From: Prevotella sp.
GTDB taxonomy: Bacteria > Bacteroidota > Bacteroidia > Bacteroidales > Bacteroidaceae
Length of the DNA: 59,762 nucleotides
Assembly: GCA_017964785.1 (NCBI GenBank)
Contig: JAGCRH010000107.1
Span: 1 to 59,762 of the forward strand
Direction of reading: 5' to 3'
In this document: positions 1 through 6,854 of the stretch, piece after piece
Position numbering within the stretch: the stretch's first letter is position 1
Layout of the letters: every line of letters begins with the position of its first letter
Notes under the pieces: model-generated
The model's input: the letters and a program-made list of their open reading frames with translations, nothing else
What the model was told of the DNA's origin: nothing
Databases searched by the model: none
Made by a program: the position numbers and the translations under genes

Positions 1-221
1 TGGATGGCGAAGCCCTCGGTCATCTTCTCGACGGCGGCCTGGCAGAAGCACTGCAGCACTGTCTCGGCCACGCTCTCGGGGATGAGCTGGTTCTGATGGT
101 GGATTTCCCGCGCCAGAGCCTTGGTGTCGGCTGTGCGCACTACTTCGTTGGCAGTGATGGTCTTCTCGGTCTGCCCGAAGTTCTCGTTTGCCAGGTTAAT
201 CTGGCCTACATACTCTATCAT
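1..221 (-). CDS. HU-like DNA-binding protein, N-terminal part, cut by window edge
   Basis: The frame opens with ATG at 221 and runs off the left end, so only about 73 residues are visible. The start follows a good GGAG ribosome site. The sequence begins MIEYVGQINLANENFGQ and goes on to an alpha-helical stretch ending EKMTEGFAI, which resembles the N-terminal domain of Bacteroidota HU-like proteins found next to phage structural genes. Family assignment is by overall look only. It has an unusually long upstream region (about 400 nt from the nearest -7 box at 626-633) carrying five tandem hairpins. If the replicon were closed at the window ends the frame would stay open into the right end, but the residues there do not look like this family. 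Confidence 0.6.
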   Translation of the reverse strand, partial: MIEYVGQINLANENFGQTEKTITANEVVRTADTKALAREIHHQNQLIPESVAETVLQCFCQAAVEKMTEGFAI

Positions 222-420
222 TTTGATAGTCTCCTATCGGACTGCCACGGTGCAGCCCCTTTTGTTATACTTCCGCTGCCCCCGTGCAGGCAGTGCTTTG
301 ATGTCGTTTGACTTTCGTCTTCCTCTGTCACGACTCGGCATAACTGGAGCGAGCTCCGTTGGCTTTCCACTTCGTGCCGCCGAGCTAAACCTTCTGCTCT
401 CGCTGCTCCATCGTTTTCAG

Positions 421-540
421 GCCGACCCTCGGTCGGGTTATGAAGCCGACCCTCGGTCGGGTTGCGATGCCGACCCTCGGTCGGGTTATGAAGCCGACCC
501 TCGGTCGGGTTATGATGCCGACCCTCGGTCGGGTTGGTTT
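421..540. repeat. Five tandem 24-bp units, each a perfect hairpin
   Basis: Units start at 421, 445, 469, 493 and 517. Each begins GCCGACCCTCGGTCGGGTT, whose core CCGACC-CTC-GGTCGG is a perfect 6-bp inverted repeat. The last five bases vary (ATGAA, GCGAT, ATGAA, ATGAT, GGTTT). The array lies between the promoter at 626-633 and the HU-like start at 221, so it should be transcribed as five consecutive small hairpins. It could be a DNA site for a dimeric protein, an RNA-protein binding array or a transcription brake. Confidence 0.9.
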
Positions 541-551
541 GCGACTGCAAC

Positions 552-620
552 GCTGCGATTGAGCGAGAGCAGAGCCAAACACGTTTGAGCTATGCCGAGC
601 GTGAGCAGGGTCGCTGCGAC
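552..620 (-). repeat. Dispersed repeat family 1, copy A
   Basis: About 69 bp containing a CAAACACGTTTG palindrome flanked by GAGCGAGAGCAG and GCCGAGCGTGAGCAG. Related copies in this window are at 2466-2538, 2937-3010 and 5911-6070. This copy lies just downstream of the leftward -7 box at 626-633, within the HU-like leader. Confidence 0.75.
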
Positions 621-625
621 AGCAG

Positions 626-633
626 CAAAGGTA
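626..633 (-). promoter_or_regulatory. -7 box (TACCTTTG) for HU-like gene
   Basis: Leftward TACCTTTG fits the Bacteroidota -7 consensus TAnnTTTG. No TTTG is seen at -33. A second possible box, TACCTTAG at 674-681, lies exactly 20 nt downstream of GTCCCA (702-707), but that hexamer belongs to a repeat copy, so it may be fortuitous. Confidence 0.5.
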
Positions 634-699
634 CGAATTTCGCCCCGGTCCTTGCGGACATTGTTTGCAGGTGCTAAGGTAATACATCGCGCTGGCGAA

Positions 700-752
700 A
701 GTGGGACAGACTTTTTCAGATGGCTGATGTCTGAGGGGTGAGGGCTGACCAC
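700..752. repeat. 53-bp repeat, copy 1 of an inverted pair
   Basis: Nearly identical, in reverse orientation, to 5565-5617. The copies share AGTGGGAC, GACTTTTTCAGA, GGCTGATGTCTGA and GAGGGCTGACCAC and differ at only a few positions. This copy lies just beyond the 3' end of gene 766-1296. The other copy supplies the stop codon of gene 5607-6308. Confidence 0.85.
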
Positions 753-773
753 GGATTGCACGGATTTAATCCG
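750..773. repeat. ATCCG array at a gene end
   Basis: Leftward the sequence reads CGGATTAAATCCG then CAATCCG units. The TAA of GATTAAATCCG is the stop codon of gene 766-1296. The same words occur at 3078-3115, again supplying a stop codon, and at 2548-2583. Confidence 0.7.
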
Positions 774-1296
774 ACGAACGCTTGATGCAGTCGCGCAGTA
801 TCTGCTCGGTAATAACACCGCCATTGGCACGGCTGGAAGCATCCAGTTTCTCCACGTCGAACTCTTCAGCCGAAAACTTGAACTGAATCCAGTTCGGCTC
901 ATACTCGCGGTAGTCAAGCCACGTCTTCGGCTCGTCGGTGTCAAGGATGTAGCGCACCATGCGCAGCAGTCGCAAGCCTGCGGCCTTTGACGTGATGAAT
1001 CCCGATACGTCGAAGGTCGATGCACCACGGCTCTTCCAATACTCGCCGACGGGTGGACGCTCGTCCTTTGGCTCAAATTTGATGATGTCGGAACGGAAAA
1101 ACTCGATGCCTACCGATGTGCCGTCGCTGCCCCATGCGAGGTAGCCGCTGAACGGACGGTATTCCTTACGCTCCGTAGAGTCCTTGATGACCAACTCGAC
1201 CTCACATGGGTCTTTGTGGTTTAGTTCGCAGTTGTGTACCCAGTCCTCGACCCACTGCTGCATGTTGGCGAGGGTAATTTTCTTTTGTTCTTTCAT
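766..1296 (-). CDS. Hypothetical protein, 176 aa
   Basis: I do not recognise a family. The start is MKEQKKITLANMQQW at 1296, four bases from the stop of the upstream gene (1300). It has mixed alpha/beta composition with many charged and aromatic residues, no membrane segment and no obvious catalytic motif. The C-terminus RSSD is formed by a dispersed ATCCG repeat, so the original end may have been altered. It is probably the last gene of the 2391-766 leftward run. Confidence 0.75.
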   Translation of the reverse strand: MKEQKKITLANMQQWVEDWVHNCELNHKDPCEVELVIKDSTERKEYRPFSGYLAWGSDGTSVGIEFFRSDIIKFEPKDERPPVGEYWKSRGASTFDVSGFITSKAAGLRLLRMVRYILDTDEPKTWLDYREYEPNWIQFKFSAEEFDVEKLDASSRANGGVITEQILRDCIKRSSD

Positions 1297-1299
1297 TGT

Positions 1300-1821
1300 C
1301 TATTGTCTGTTGTGGTTATACATTCTTTCGTAAGCGTCGTTCTGCGCCAGGCGGAAGATGCCGTGCGACGAGAACGTGTAGTAGCAGTCGAACTCCGCCG
1401 TACCCTTGCGGGCGGTCATCAGTTCCTCAAACCATTCCTTGCCGACGGCGAGGTCGTCGAGTAGCATCCCCTTGTAGAGCGTGCCGACCATCGTATTGCA
1501 GAGTGCCTTGCCCTTAATCAGCTCCATTCGGAACTGCGTCAGCGTCATATCCTCGCTCAGACTGAGGTAGTTCATACGGTGCTGTCTGATTTCCTTATGG
1601 TCGTAGTCCGTCCACTTGCGCCCGTCCTTGGTCACGATATTGTCGTCATCGTCGTGTTCCCAGCACTCGTCGCAGTAGTGCCGTCCCTCGCACTCTATCC
1701 AGTTGCATTCGTTGAGTATCTGCGTCGTGAGCGCATCCTTGTCGTCCCACCACGTCTCGTCATCAATCAGCCGCCCGCAAGCGTCGCACTTGATGTTATG
1801 GAATTGTCGGTCAACTATCAT
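1300..1821 (-). CDS. Small protein with zinc-ribbon motif
   Basis: 173 residues. Near the N-terminus CDAC (residues 13-16) and CDEC (about 50-53), the latter preceded by a His, form a plausible two-knuckle zinc site. An acidic EHDDDDN stretch follows. The rest looks helical and has no known motif. It lies between a membrane protein gene (1825) and an unknown gene (1296) with gaps of 3 nt, so the three are surely co-transcribed. Function is not inferable; zinc binding is an inference from cysteine spacing. Confidence 0.75.
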   Translation of the reverse strand: MIVDRQFHNIKCDACGRLIDDETWWDDKDALTTQILNECNWIECEGRHYCDECWEHDDDDNIVTKDGRKWTDYDHKEIRQHRMNYLSLSEDMTLTQFRMELIKGKALCNTMVGTLYKGMLLDDLAVGKEWFEELMTARKGTAEFDCYYTFSSHGIFRLAQNDAYERMYNHNRQ

Positions 1822-1824
1822 TGG

Positions 1825-2391
1825 TCATTCCTCCTTTTTGAACAATTCCCTCATTACCCGCTCAATGTTGTTGATGGAACCAACCACCAAGCCGAGCATC
1901 AGCGAGTAGGCGATAATCTCCCGTGTTGACAGTTCTAATCCTGCCACTCCGAAAAGGAAACAGAACGTCATGGAGTATATCAACCAACTTACCCTTCGGT
2001 CTAATGTCCTGACGGCATTATCTTTCCACGATGCCTTGTGTGGCTTGTCGAGTTCAAACGATGCAGCCATAGCCGCCATTGACAAATCTGGCTCCGGAAC
2101 GTCGGTTATGATTTCAGCCGAATCGCTGCCAAGTGTTTCGAGTTCGTGCTTGCATCGTTCCAATTCTCGCTCTACCACTTCCATCAGTGGCTTGTTCAAC
2201 CATCGTGGCAAGTCTTCGCGGTATGCCGAACCATCACCGTAATGTTTGTGGAATGCGAAATGGAACGTGCTGGCGGTATCGTTGATACCCCAATTACCCC
2301 ATCTTCCGTTTTTGTAATACTTCAGAGCCGTTTCCATCTCCCTGATGTCTTTTTCCAACTCTTTTGCTTTTGCTAATGTCTCTTTATCCAT
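1825..2391 (-). CDS. Membrane protein with N-terminal coiled coil
   Basis: 188 residues. Residues 1-30 form a charged helix (KAKELEKDIREMETAL). Two hydrophobic stretches lie near the C-terminus (about 135-175: WLIYSMTFCFLFGVAGLEL, then IIAYSLMLGLVVGSI), followed by a short basic tail. This predicts a two-helix inner-membrane hairpin with a long cytoplasmic N-terminal domain. No family is recognised. A holin-like or membrane-exclusion role is conceivable but unsupported. It is first in its small operon, with AATTCGT repeats directly upstream. Confidence 0.75.
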   Translation of the reverse strand: MDKETLAKAKELEKDIREMETALKYYKNGRWGNWGINDTASTFHFAFHKHYGDGSAYREDLPRWLNKPLMEVVERELERCKHELETLGSDSAEIITDVPEPDLSMAAMAASFELDKPHKASWKDNAVRTLDRRVSWLIYSMTFCFLFGVAGLELSTREIIAYSLMLGLVVGSINNIERVMRELFKKEE

Positions 2392-2455
2392 AATTCGTTT
2401 AATTCGTTCAATTCGTGGTCGTTAAAAACCTAATTCGTTAAATTCGTTAAATTAA
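2391..2455. repeat. AATTCGT tandem array
   Basis: Degenerate units AATTCGTTT, AATTCGTTC and AATTCGTGG, with further AATTCGTTA units. Equivalent arrays lie at 5480-5507 and 8112-8142, each followed by a hairpin element with AATCCCG. The stretch 2392-2672 holds only such repeats and no gene. Confidence 0.7.
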
Positions 2456-2465
2456 TCCCGCTGTC

Positions 2466-2538
2466 GCGGTCTTGACTTTGCTCACGCTCGGCATAGCTCA
2501 AAAGCGGTTTTGGCTCTGCTCTCGCTTACTCGCAAAGT
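2466..2538 (+). repeat. Dispersed repeat family 1, copy B
   Basis: Contains TTGCTCACGCTCGGC, ATAGCTCAAAAGCGG and CTGCTCTCGCTTACTCG, matching the copy at 2937-3010 with scattered differences. It lies between genes. ATCCG words follow at 2548-2583. Confidence 0.75.
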
Positions 2539-2672
2539 TCGTGTTCAAAAACCTAATCCGTATAATCCGCGTAATCCGTGGTTTCTTTCCTTATCCCTTG
2601 TCGGCACGCTGTCCGGCTCAAAGAAACAAGCCTTGTCGGGCTTCGCTCTGATCTTGATTTCTCTCATCATCG

Positions 2673-3041
2673 TCAGTCCTTTTCGTTATACGATTCCAGG
2701 TTCGTCAGTCTGCGCTTCAGGTCCCCGGCCTCGGCGGCATAGATGCCCGTGAGCGCTTCGATGAGTTTGTCCGCGTGCCCTGCCGGCACTTGGAAATGCT
2801 GCACGCCCACCTGCTTCCCGTCACGCCTGCGGAGGTCGAAGGCGACGTGCGCTATCGGTGTCGCATTGGCCGTCCTGACCTCGTTCAGCCGGTCCGTCTC
2901 CTTCATCAAGTAGATGATGGCATCGCGCAGATGCCTGACCTGCGGTCGAGCCTGCTCACGCTCGGCAATGCTCAAACACGTTTGGCACTGCTCTCGCTCA
3001 CTCGCAGCCTTCGCCGTCGGGTATAATTGTGCTTTCGTCAT
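2673..3041 (-). CDS. Hypothetical protein with in-frame repeat insertion
   Basis: 122 residues. After the first 11 residues (MTKAQLYPTAK) comes a block of about 24 residues (starting AASEREQCQTCLS, ending QARPQV) encoded by a dispersed DNA repeat. The remainder (RHLRDAIIYLMKE...) is a helix, then a beta-rich region with HFQVPAGHADKLIEAL, then a C-terminal helix. The same peptide block interrupts the gene at 5607-6308. The repeat kept the frame open, so the protein may still be made. The underlying family is not recognised. Confidence 0.7.
   Translation of the reverse strand: MTKAQLYPTAKAASEREQCQTCLSIAEREQARPQVRHLRDAIIYLMKETDRLNEVRTANATPIAHVAFDLRRRDGKQVGVQHFQVPAGHADKLIEALTGIYAAEAGDLKRRLTNLESYNEKD
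2937..3010 (+). repeat. Dispersed repeat family 1, copy C (inside a gene)
   Basis: About 74 bp from GACCTGCGGTCGAGCC to CTCACTCGCAGCC with a central CTCAAACACGTTTGG palindrome. Its length and frame add about 24 residues to the protein encoded at 2673-3041 without a stop codon. Confidence 0.85.
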
Positions 3042-3107
3042 ATCGCCATAGTCATTTTGATGTTTTGGGGTATTCTTTTGAACACGGATTGAGCGGATTG
3101 AGCGGAT

Positions 3108-3464
3108 TTAATCTTTGTTGAAATGAAATCCGTATCGCTCCTGGAACATTGCGTCGATATGGTCGGGCACCCGATTCTCGCGGTCTTGCACCAACTGCAA
3201 CTGTGACACATACGATTGCAGGATAGCGGCAAACTCCGCGTCGGGCGATTCGCCACCCTCAACGTGAAACCGCTTCTGAGCATAGCGCAGTTCGCAGACG
3301 AGCCGATGATGATGCGTGAACATTTCGTGATTGCCCCACACCAAGAGCATAGCACAGATGATGGCGCACACGTCACGGCTGACGATAGGCAGGCCAGCAG
3401 CCAAGGCTGAATCGTACATCGCCTCGCGCTGACGGAATTGGGGGTTATCGAGCAGACTTTCCAT
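3108..3464 (-). CDS. Hypothetical protein, paralogue of 18163-18582
   Basis: 118 residues from MESLLDNPQ. The ATG at 3464 follows an AAAAGGAAAAG ribosome site and is preferred to in-frame upstream starts that overlap the neighbour. Shared features with the gene at 18163: (L/I)P.V(T/S)RD, HEM, a MKYIQRR/LRYAQKR-like block, EGG..PD, and a C-terminal F..RYG. It is mostly helical, with no known motif. The stop is supplied by an ATCCG repeat. It overlaps the end of the upstream gene by 20 nt, suggesting coupled translation. Confidence 0.75.
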   Translation of the reverse strand: MESLLDNPQFRQREAMYDSALAAGLPIVSRDVCAIICAMLLVWGNHEMFTHHHRLVCELRYAQKRFHVEGGESPDAEFAAILQSYVSQLQLVQDRENRVPDHIDAMFQERYGFHFNKD

Positions 3465-3777
3465 TCTTCTTTTCCTTTTTAATTGGGTCGTACCAAGTGC
3501 AGTCGCTGAACGTGATGATGGCGATTGACGGGGTAAGCCCGTTGTCCTTTCTGTTGAATACATGCCTGTGGCAGTTCTTCAGCCGAGGGCATTGCGGATT
3601 GACGCACGTTGGGTTCGGGTCGGTGCCTTGCTTCACGATGACGCAGGGCGACTTGCCGCCTTCTTGTGGGCCATAGCTTGTGACTTTCGATTCGATAGGG
3701 TCCCACGCGGGGGAGGCCGTTACGCCTCTCCCGTGCAGACTTACTTCTTGAAATGTGTCACTTTGAACCTTTCCCAT
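3445..3777 (-). CDS. Small cysteine-containing protein
   Basis: 110 residues from MGKVQSDTF (ATG at 3777). A central CVNPQCPRLKNCHRH stretch (three Cys, two His) looks like a metal-binding knuckle and is the only recognisable feature. The C-terminus is basic (KKEKKNGKSAR). It overlaps the start of the next gene. No family name can be given. Small proteins with CxxxxC...C...H knuckles are common in Bacteroidota phages. Confidence 0.65.
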   Translation of the reverse strand: MGKVQSDTFQEVSLHGRGVTASPAWDPIESKVTSYGPQEGGKSPCVIVKQGTDPNPTCVNPQCPRLKNCHRHVFNRKDNGLTPSIAIITFSDCTWYDPIKKEKKNGKSAR

Positions 3778-3864
3778 AAGCAATCAAGTTTTAATTGTTG
3801 AACTTCTATCTTGATGGCCTTCGGCACCTCGGCGGTGTACCCGAACGAGCCAGTCTTTTTATAG

Positions 3865-4788
3865 TTATGGAGCAGCCTTCAAGTAGCGCTCGTAGTTGTA
3901 GAGACACATGCCAGCCATAATGACCTCGTACATTCGGGCGATGGCTTCGGCTGTCTGCTGCTTGGCCGTCTGTTCGCCCATCTGCAACGTCTTGATGGCG
4001 TACTGCACGACGCATGGGTAGAGATAGTCCTGCACGTGGCGGTTGATTTCGTCCATCTTCAACGTCTCGAAGTAGTGCTTGGTCATCAGTGCTTCGTCTG
4101 CTACCAGCTGGAGTTTACGCTTGCGCTCCTCCACGCCGTCGGCCACGTTGCCGCTGTTGCGCTGCATGTATTCGTAGTATTCCCGCTTGTCGGTCAGCGT
4201 TAGGTTTCCTGCGCTGATGTTATGGCAGTCGCCGTCATCGTAGGTAATGTAGTCGCTGTCCTCATAGCCACGGAGCCACGTCGCAGCTACCAGCCGTGCG
4301 GCCTGATAGTGCTGCTGCCGCTTGTCCTTCATCAGCGTGAGTTGCACCGACAAGGGCTGTCCCTGCTTGCCGAAGCCGCTGCGCAGTGCCTTGGGTTTGC
4401 CCTTATAGCGGAAGTCGCCGTCGTAGGTACACTCCAGCCATTCAATGCCCGGCACGGGTTTGTAGCGGTGGTCGCTCTCCTTGACCTCGCGGCCTTGGGC
4501 TACCCACATCGTGCGCTCCAGGTTCTCCAGCCGGTTGTCCGTGCGGTCGCCGTTCTTGTGGCTGACGCAGGGCAAATCCATCGGGTTCGCTATGAACGCA
4601 TCGGCTACGAGGGTATGCACCCGAGGCCAGCGACGCTTGGCGTTGTGGAACAGATACACCGTGAGCCAGCCACCCTTGACCTGCGTCTGGGGCAGTATGC
4701 GGTTGTCCTTAGTGAAGCGCACACGGCCTTGGTCTGATACCTCAAAGCGTCCGTGCCAGCCTTCTATGTCGCGCCACTGCTCAGTCAT
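3865..4788 (-). CDS. HNH endonuclease with NUMOD4 domain
   Basis: 307 residues. Residues 4-40 (QWRDIEGWHGRFEVSDQGRVR) are a NUMOD4 DNA-recognition module. Residues 55-92 carry the HNH signature (VH at 57-58, CVSHKNGD at 74-81, then NRLENL). Residues 105-200 repeat a degenerate version of the same layout (YDGDFRYKGKP, AARLVAATWL, DCHNISAGNLTL). The C-terminal 100 residues are helical. Family knowledge: such proteins are free-standing homing-type nucleases common in phages. It overlaps nothing downstream and ends 88 nt before the next start. It is probably selfish or used in exclusion of relatives. Confidence 0.85.
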   Translation of the reverse strand: MTEQWRDIEGWHGRFEVSDQGRVRFTKDNRILPQTQVKGGWLTVYLFHNAKRRWPRVHTLVADAFIANPMDLPCVSHKNGDRTDNRLENLERTMWVAQGREVKESDHRYKPVPGIEWLECTYDGDFRYKGKPKALRSGFGKQGQPLSVQLTLMKDKRQQHYQAARLVAATWLRGYEDSDYITYDDGDCHNISAGNLTLTDKREYYEYMQRNSGNVADGVEERKRKLQLVADEALMTKHYFETLKMDEINRHVQDYLYPCVVQYAIKTLQMGEQTAKQQTAEAIARMYEVIMAGMCLYNYERYLKAAP

Positions 4789-5080
4789 GCTTCTGCCGCA
4801 TTAAGTCGGTTTCTTGCACTATCATGCTGGCAAACTGCTCTGCCTGCTGATAGTTCTTGATGCTCAGCACCTCGCCGCCCTTGTTGAATATCAGTTTCAG
4901 CCGTCCGTCCTGTGCGTCTTGCAGTCGGAACATTCCCGTCTGTCGGGTCTGCACCTGCTCGTAGAGTTGCATGGCGAAGGAGTTCAGCGCCTTTGCCGTG
5001 CGGAACGTCTTGCTGATGTCGGCAACACGCAGGGTCAGCGTGCCGTCCACATTCTCTATTATTTCATACGGCTTCTTCAT
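4781..5080 (-). CDS. Hypothetical protein, 99 aa
   Basis: Starts MKKPYEIIENVDGTL. It looks like a small alpha/beta protein with two short beta-rich stretches (TLTLRVADI; LKLIFNKGGEVLSI) and two helices. There is no motif or membrane segment. Its 3' end overlaps the HNH gene start by 8 nt and its 5' end overlaps the upstream gene by 17 nt, so it belongs to the 5471-3865 translationally coupled group. Confidence 0.7.
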   Translation of the reverse strand: MKKPYEIIENVDGTLTLRVADISKTFRTAKALNSFAMQLYEQVQTRQTGMFRLQDAQDGRLKLIFNKGGEVLSIKNYQQAEQFASMIVQETDLMRQKHD

Positions 5081-5471
5081 CGGTCTCGCTGTTTATCTCG
5101 TCAATCACCTGTCGGCAGTCGTCGATAACCGCCACCACCTCCTGCGTCTGTTCCCACTGCTTGCGGCATTTAGCCACCGTGCGGTCGAAGGCTTCCTTGG
5201 CCGCTTCGGGCTGTTCGCCCAACCACTTTGCCGCCGCTGTCATCACGATGTTTCGCAGGTCGCAAGGCAGTTGGTCGTAGCACCGCATACACTCGTAGAG
5301 CTTGTGGGCTATTTGCGTATCGTCGCCCTTCGTCAGCATCTGCACCTGCATTTGCCCTCGCTCTCCGTGCGGCGCAACAATCGTCAGCACCGACAGCTTC
5401 GGCACGTCGTGCGTTGCCTCATGCAGTCCATGCAGGGCTTCCGTAATCTTGTCGTAAGTTTCTTGTTTCAT
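5064..5471 (-). CDS. Hypothetical protein, 135 aa
   Basis: Starts MKQETYDKITEALHGL. A beta-like segment (LSVLTIVAPHGE) is followed by long helices with an acidic C-terminus (EINSETDEEAV). No family is recognised. The first gene of the coupled set 5471-3865. AATTCGT repeats and a hairpin element sit directly upstream, replacing any clear promoter. Confidence 0.7.
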   Translation of the reverse strand: MKQETYDKITEALHGLHEATHDVPKLSVLTIVAPHGERGQMQVQMLTKGDDTQIAHKLYECMRCYDQLPCDLRNIVMTAAAKWLGEQPEAAKEAFDRTVAKCRKQWEQTQEVVAVIDDCRQVIDEINSETDEEAV

Positions 5472-5479
5472 ATTGCCAA

Positions 5480-5507
5480 TAATTCGTTTAATTCGTTTAA
5501 TTCGTGG
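5480..5507. repeat. AATTCGT tandem array
   Basis: Three AATTCGT units followed by GTGG, directly upstream of the gene starting at 5471. Same words as at 2391-2455 and 8112-8142. Confidence 0.65.
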
Positions 5508-5517
5508 TCTTCTTACT

Positions 5518-5564
5518 TGCCCTTTGGCTTACGCCGCAATCCCGTTTGTCGGGATAGCTCAAAC
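5518..5564 (+). repeat. 47-bp hairpin repeat, copy 1
   Basis: CCCTTTGGCTTACGCCGCAA, then ATCCCG-TTTGT-CGGGAT (perfect 6-bp stem), then AGCTCAAAC. It is identical over about 46 bp to 8153-8199, and both are preceded by an AATTCGT array, giving a composite element. Confidence 0.85.
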
Positions 5565-5617
5565 GTGGTCAGCCCTCAGCCATCAGACATCAGCCGTCTG
5601 AAAAAGTCAGTCCCACT
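5565..5617. repeat. 53-bp repeat, copy 2 of an inverted pair
   Basis: Reverse complement of 700-752 with few differences. It runs into the 3' end of gene 5607-6308 and supplies its TGA stop. Confidence 0.85.
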
Positions 5618-6308
5618 CCTTGCGGTCGAAGTCTGCGAGGAAGCGGAAATTGTAATCAATAATCTTCCTGGCCAGTTGCTCCACGGTCTCGGGCTTGTAG
5701 GTTTCGGGAGCCTTGCTGACGGTGTGCTCCTGCATGTCGTGAACCAGCTTGCGGACTATCAGGCCCTCCGTGTCCACCATGTCGATGCGCCACGCCATCC
5801 TGGGCTGTCGGCTGGTGCAGTACCACTCGCCAGCCCGGTCGCCGTGCGGTGACAGTCGGCGCACCACCTCGTCCATCGTGTACGGCTCCTTGTCGAAGTC
5901 GCGCCTCGGCTTGACCTGCGGTCGAGCCTGCTCACGTTGGCTTCGCCCACCTCTGTCGCGACTCGGCCATGTCTGAGCAAGCTCACATGGCTCTCGCTGC
6001 TCCATCGGTTCGGCAATGCTCAAGCACGTTTGGCATTGCTCTCGCTCACTCGCAGCCTTGACCTGCGGTTCCGGCATCGGGATGTGCGGCGGTATAATCG
6101 CCGAGCCCATATACTCCTGCGCCTTGTCGATTTGCCACTCTTCGATGCCGAGCGACTTCATCGCCTCGCGCATCCTCCACGTCAGATGTGCCGTCACGCG
6201 GCAGTAGAGCCATTCGTGCCGGCTCAGCCCCCACAGCCCGCCCAGTCCTGCGCCAAGCGCGAAGGCCAGTGTCATGCCGATCATCATCGGAATTGTGTAG
6301 TCTGTCAT
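5607..6308 (-). CDS. Single-pass membrane protein with in-frame repeat insertion
   Basis: 233 residues. Residues 7-28 (PMMIGMTLAFALGAGLGGLWG) form one transmembrane or signal-anchor helix. A helical region follows up to about residue 84. Then comes a block of about 48 residues derived from dispersed repeats (AASEREQCQ...ending QARPQVK), flanked in the DNA by short direct repeats of TTGACCTGCGG. The C-terminal 100 residues (PRRDFDKEPYTMDEVVRRL to FDRKEWD) are an unknown soluble domain. The stop codon comes from a 53-bp repeat. Family not recognised. Confidence 0.7.
   Translation of the reverse strand: MTDYTIPMMIGMTLAFALGAGLGGLWGLSRHEWLYCRVTAHLTWRMREAMKSLGIEEWQIDKAQEYMGSAIIPPHIPMPEPQVKAASEREQCQTCLSIAEPMEQREPCELAQTWPSRDRGGRSQREQARPQVKPRRDFDKEPYTMDEVVRRLSPHGDRAGEWYCTSRQPRMAWRIDMVDTEGLIVRKLVHDMQEHTVSKAPETYKPETVEQLARKIIDYNFRFLADFDRKEWD
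5911..6070 (+). repeat. Dispersed repeat family 1, copy E (compound, inside a gene)
   Basis: A 160-bp compound copy with two CTCGG.CAATG/CCATG-containing segments, bounded by direct repeats of TTGACCTGCGGT (about 5911 and 6058). It is longer than copy C but still in frame. A relative of its left half occurs at about 327-410. Confidence 0.8.
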
Positions 6309-6350
6309 ATTGCCAAATGTTTATTAAAATGTTTATAATTCATTTTTAAT

Positions 6351-6854
6351 TTATTTATTCCTTCGCCTTGCCTGCTTCTGCTGACGACGCTTGGCTTTCT
6401 TTTTCTTGGCATAGTCCTTGGGGGCCTGCCGACCTCCAATGTGCTTATGACCTTTGCCGATGCTTGCGCCTCCGTAATAAGGTGAAGGCTCCTGCCAAAG
6501 GATTTCGGGCACTTTCGGCATTTCGGGCACTGGTGTATATACAACGGCCTCCTGCCGAATCCTGTCCATTTCGTCACGCTCTACGGGGACGAGGATGCAG
6601 TGCGCCTCTTCCTGCTTCTCGCGGATGACGGCTGGGTCAAGTTTGTCATACTGCTCTCGGAGTATGAACACCTTGGGCAGTTCCTGCGTCCTTACGTCAA
6701 CGGCAACGAGGTCGGATGCACCTGCAACGGGCTCGCTGGCAACGATGCCGACGTGTCCCATCGGCATACGCCTGCGATTTCTAAGTCCCGGTGGGCACGG
6801 CTGGCACTCGTCCAGTCCTACCAGCGGCTCTTTCAGTGGTGGGCATTGTTTCAT
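6351..6854 (-). CDS. Hypothetical protein with strongly basic C-terminus
   Basis: 167 residues from MKQCPPLKEPLVG. The ATG at 6854 overlaps the stop of the upstream alpha-CTD gene in an ATGA arrangement, which decides this start over an upstream one at 6869. The N-terminus is proline-rich with Cys. A middle beta-like part (KVFILREQYDKLDPAV) follows, and the last 25 residues are almost all Lys/Arg/Gln (KKKKAKRRQQKQARRR), a likely nucleic-acid-binding tail. Coupled expression with the alpha-CTD protein hints at a joint role. No family is recognised. Confidence 0.7.
   Translation of the reverse strand: MKQCPPLKEPLVGLDECQPCPPGLRNRRRMPMGHVGIVASEPVAGASDLVAVDVRTQELPKVFILREQYDKLDPAVIREKQEEAHCILVPVERDEMDRIRQEAVVYTPVPEMPKVPEILWQEPSPYYGGASIGKGHKHIGGRQAPKDYAKKKKAKRRQQKQARRRNK

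Noticed and set aside
421-540. CRISPR array
   Set aside because: Repeat units are contiguous with no spacers and no cas genes are present.
218-550. Leftward frame with repeated NPTEGR peptide, ending in an ATGA overlap with the HU-like gene
   Set aside because: It has no ATG (opens at TTG), its repeats are simply the translated hairpin array, and the region behaves as a leader.
674-707. Another GTCCCA-class promoter (GTCCCA, 20 nt, TACCTTAG)
   Set aside because: The GTCCCA belongs to a 53-bp repeat whose other copy has no -7 box at this distance; kept only as a side remark.
3743-3892. Leftward frame of about 50 codons between 3865 and 3777 with protein-like composition
   Set aside because: No ATG, GTG or TTG start in a suitable place and heavy overlap with both neighbours.
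6754-6759. GTCCCA words inside genes (for example 6754, 20245, 22909, 56174)
   Set aside because: No -7 box at 18-20 nt and located in coding sequence; treated as chance.
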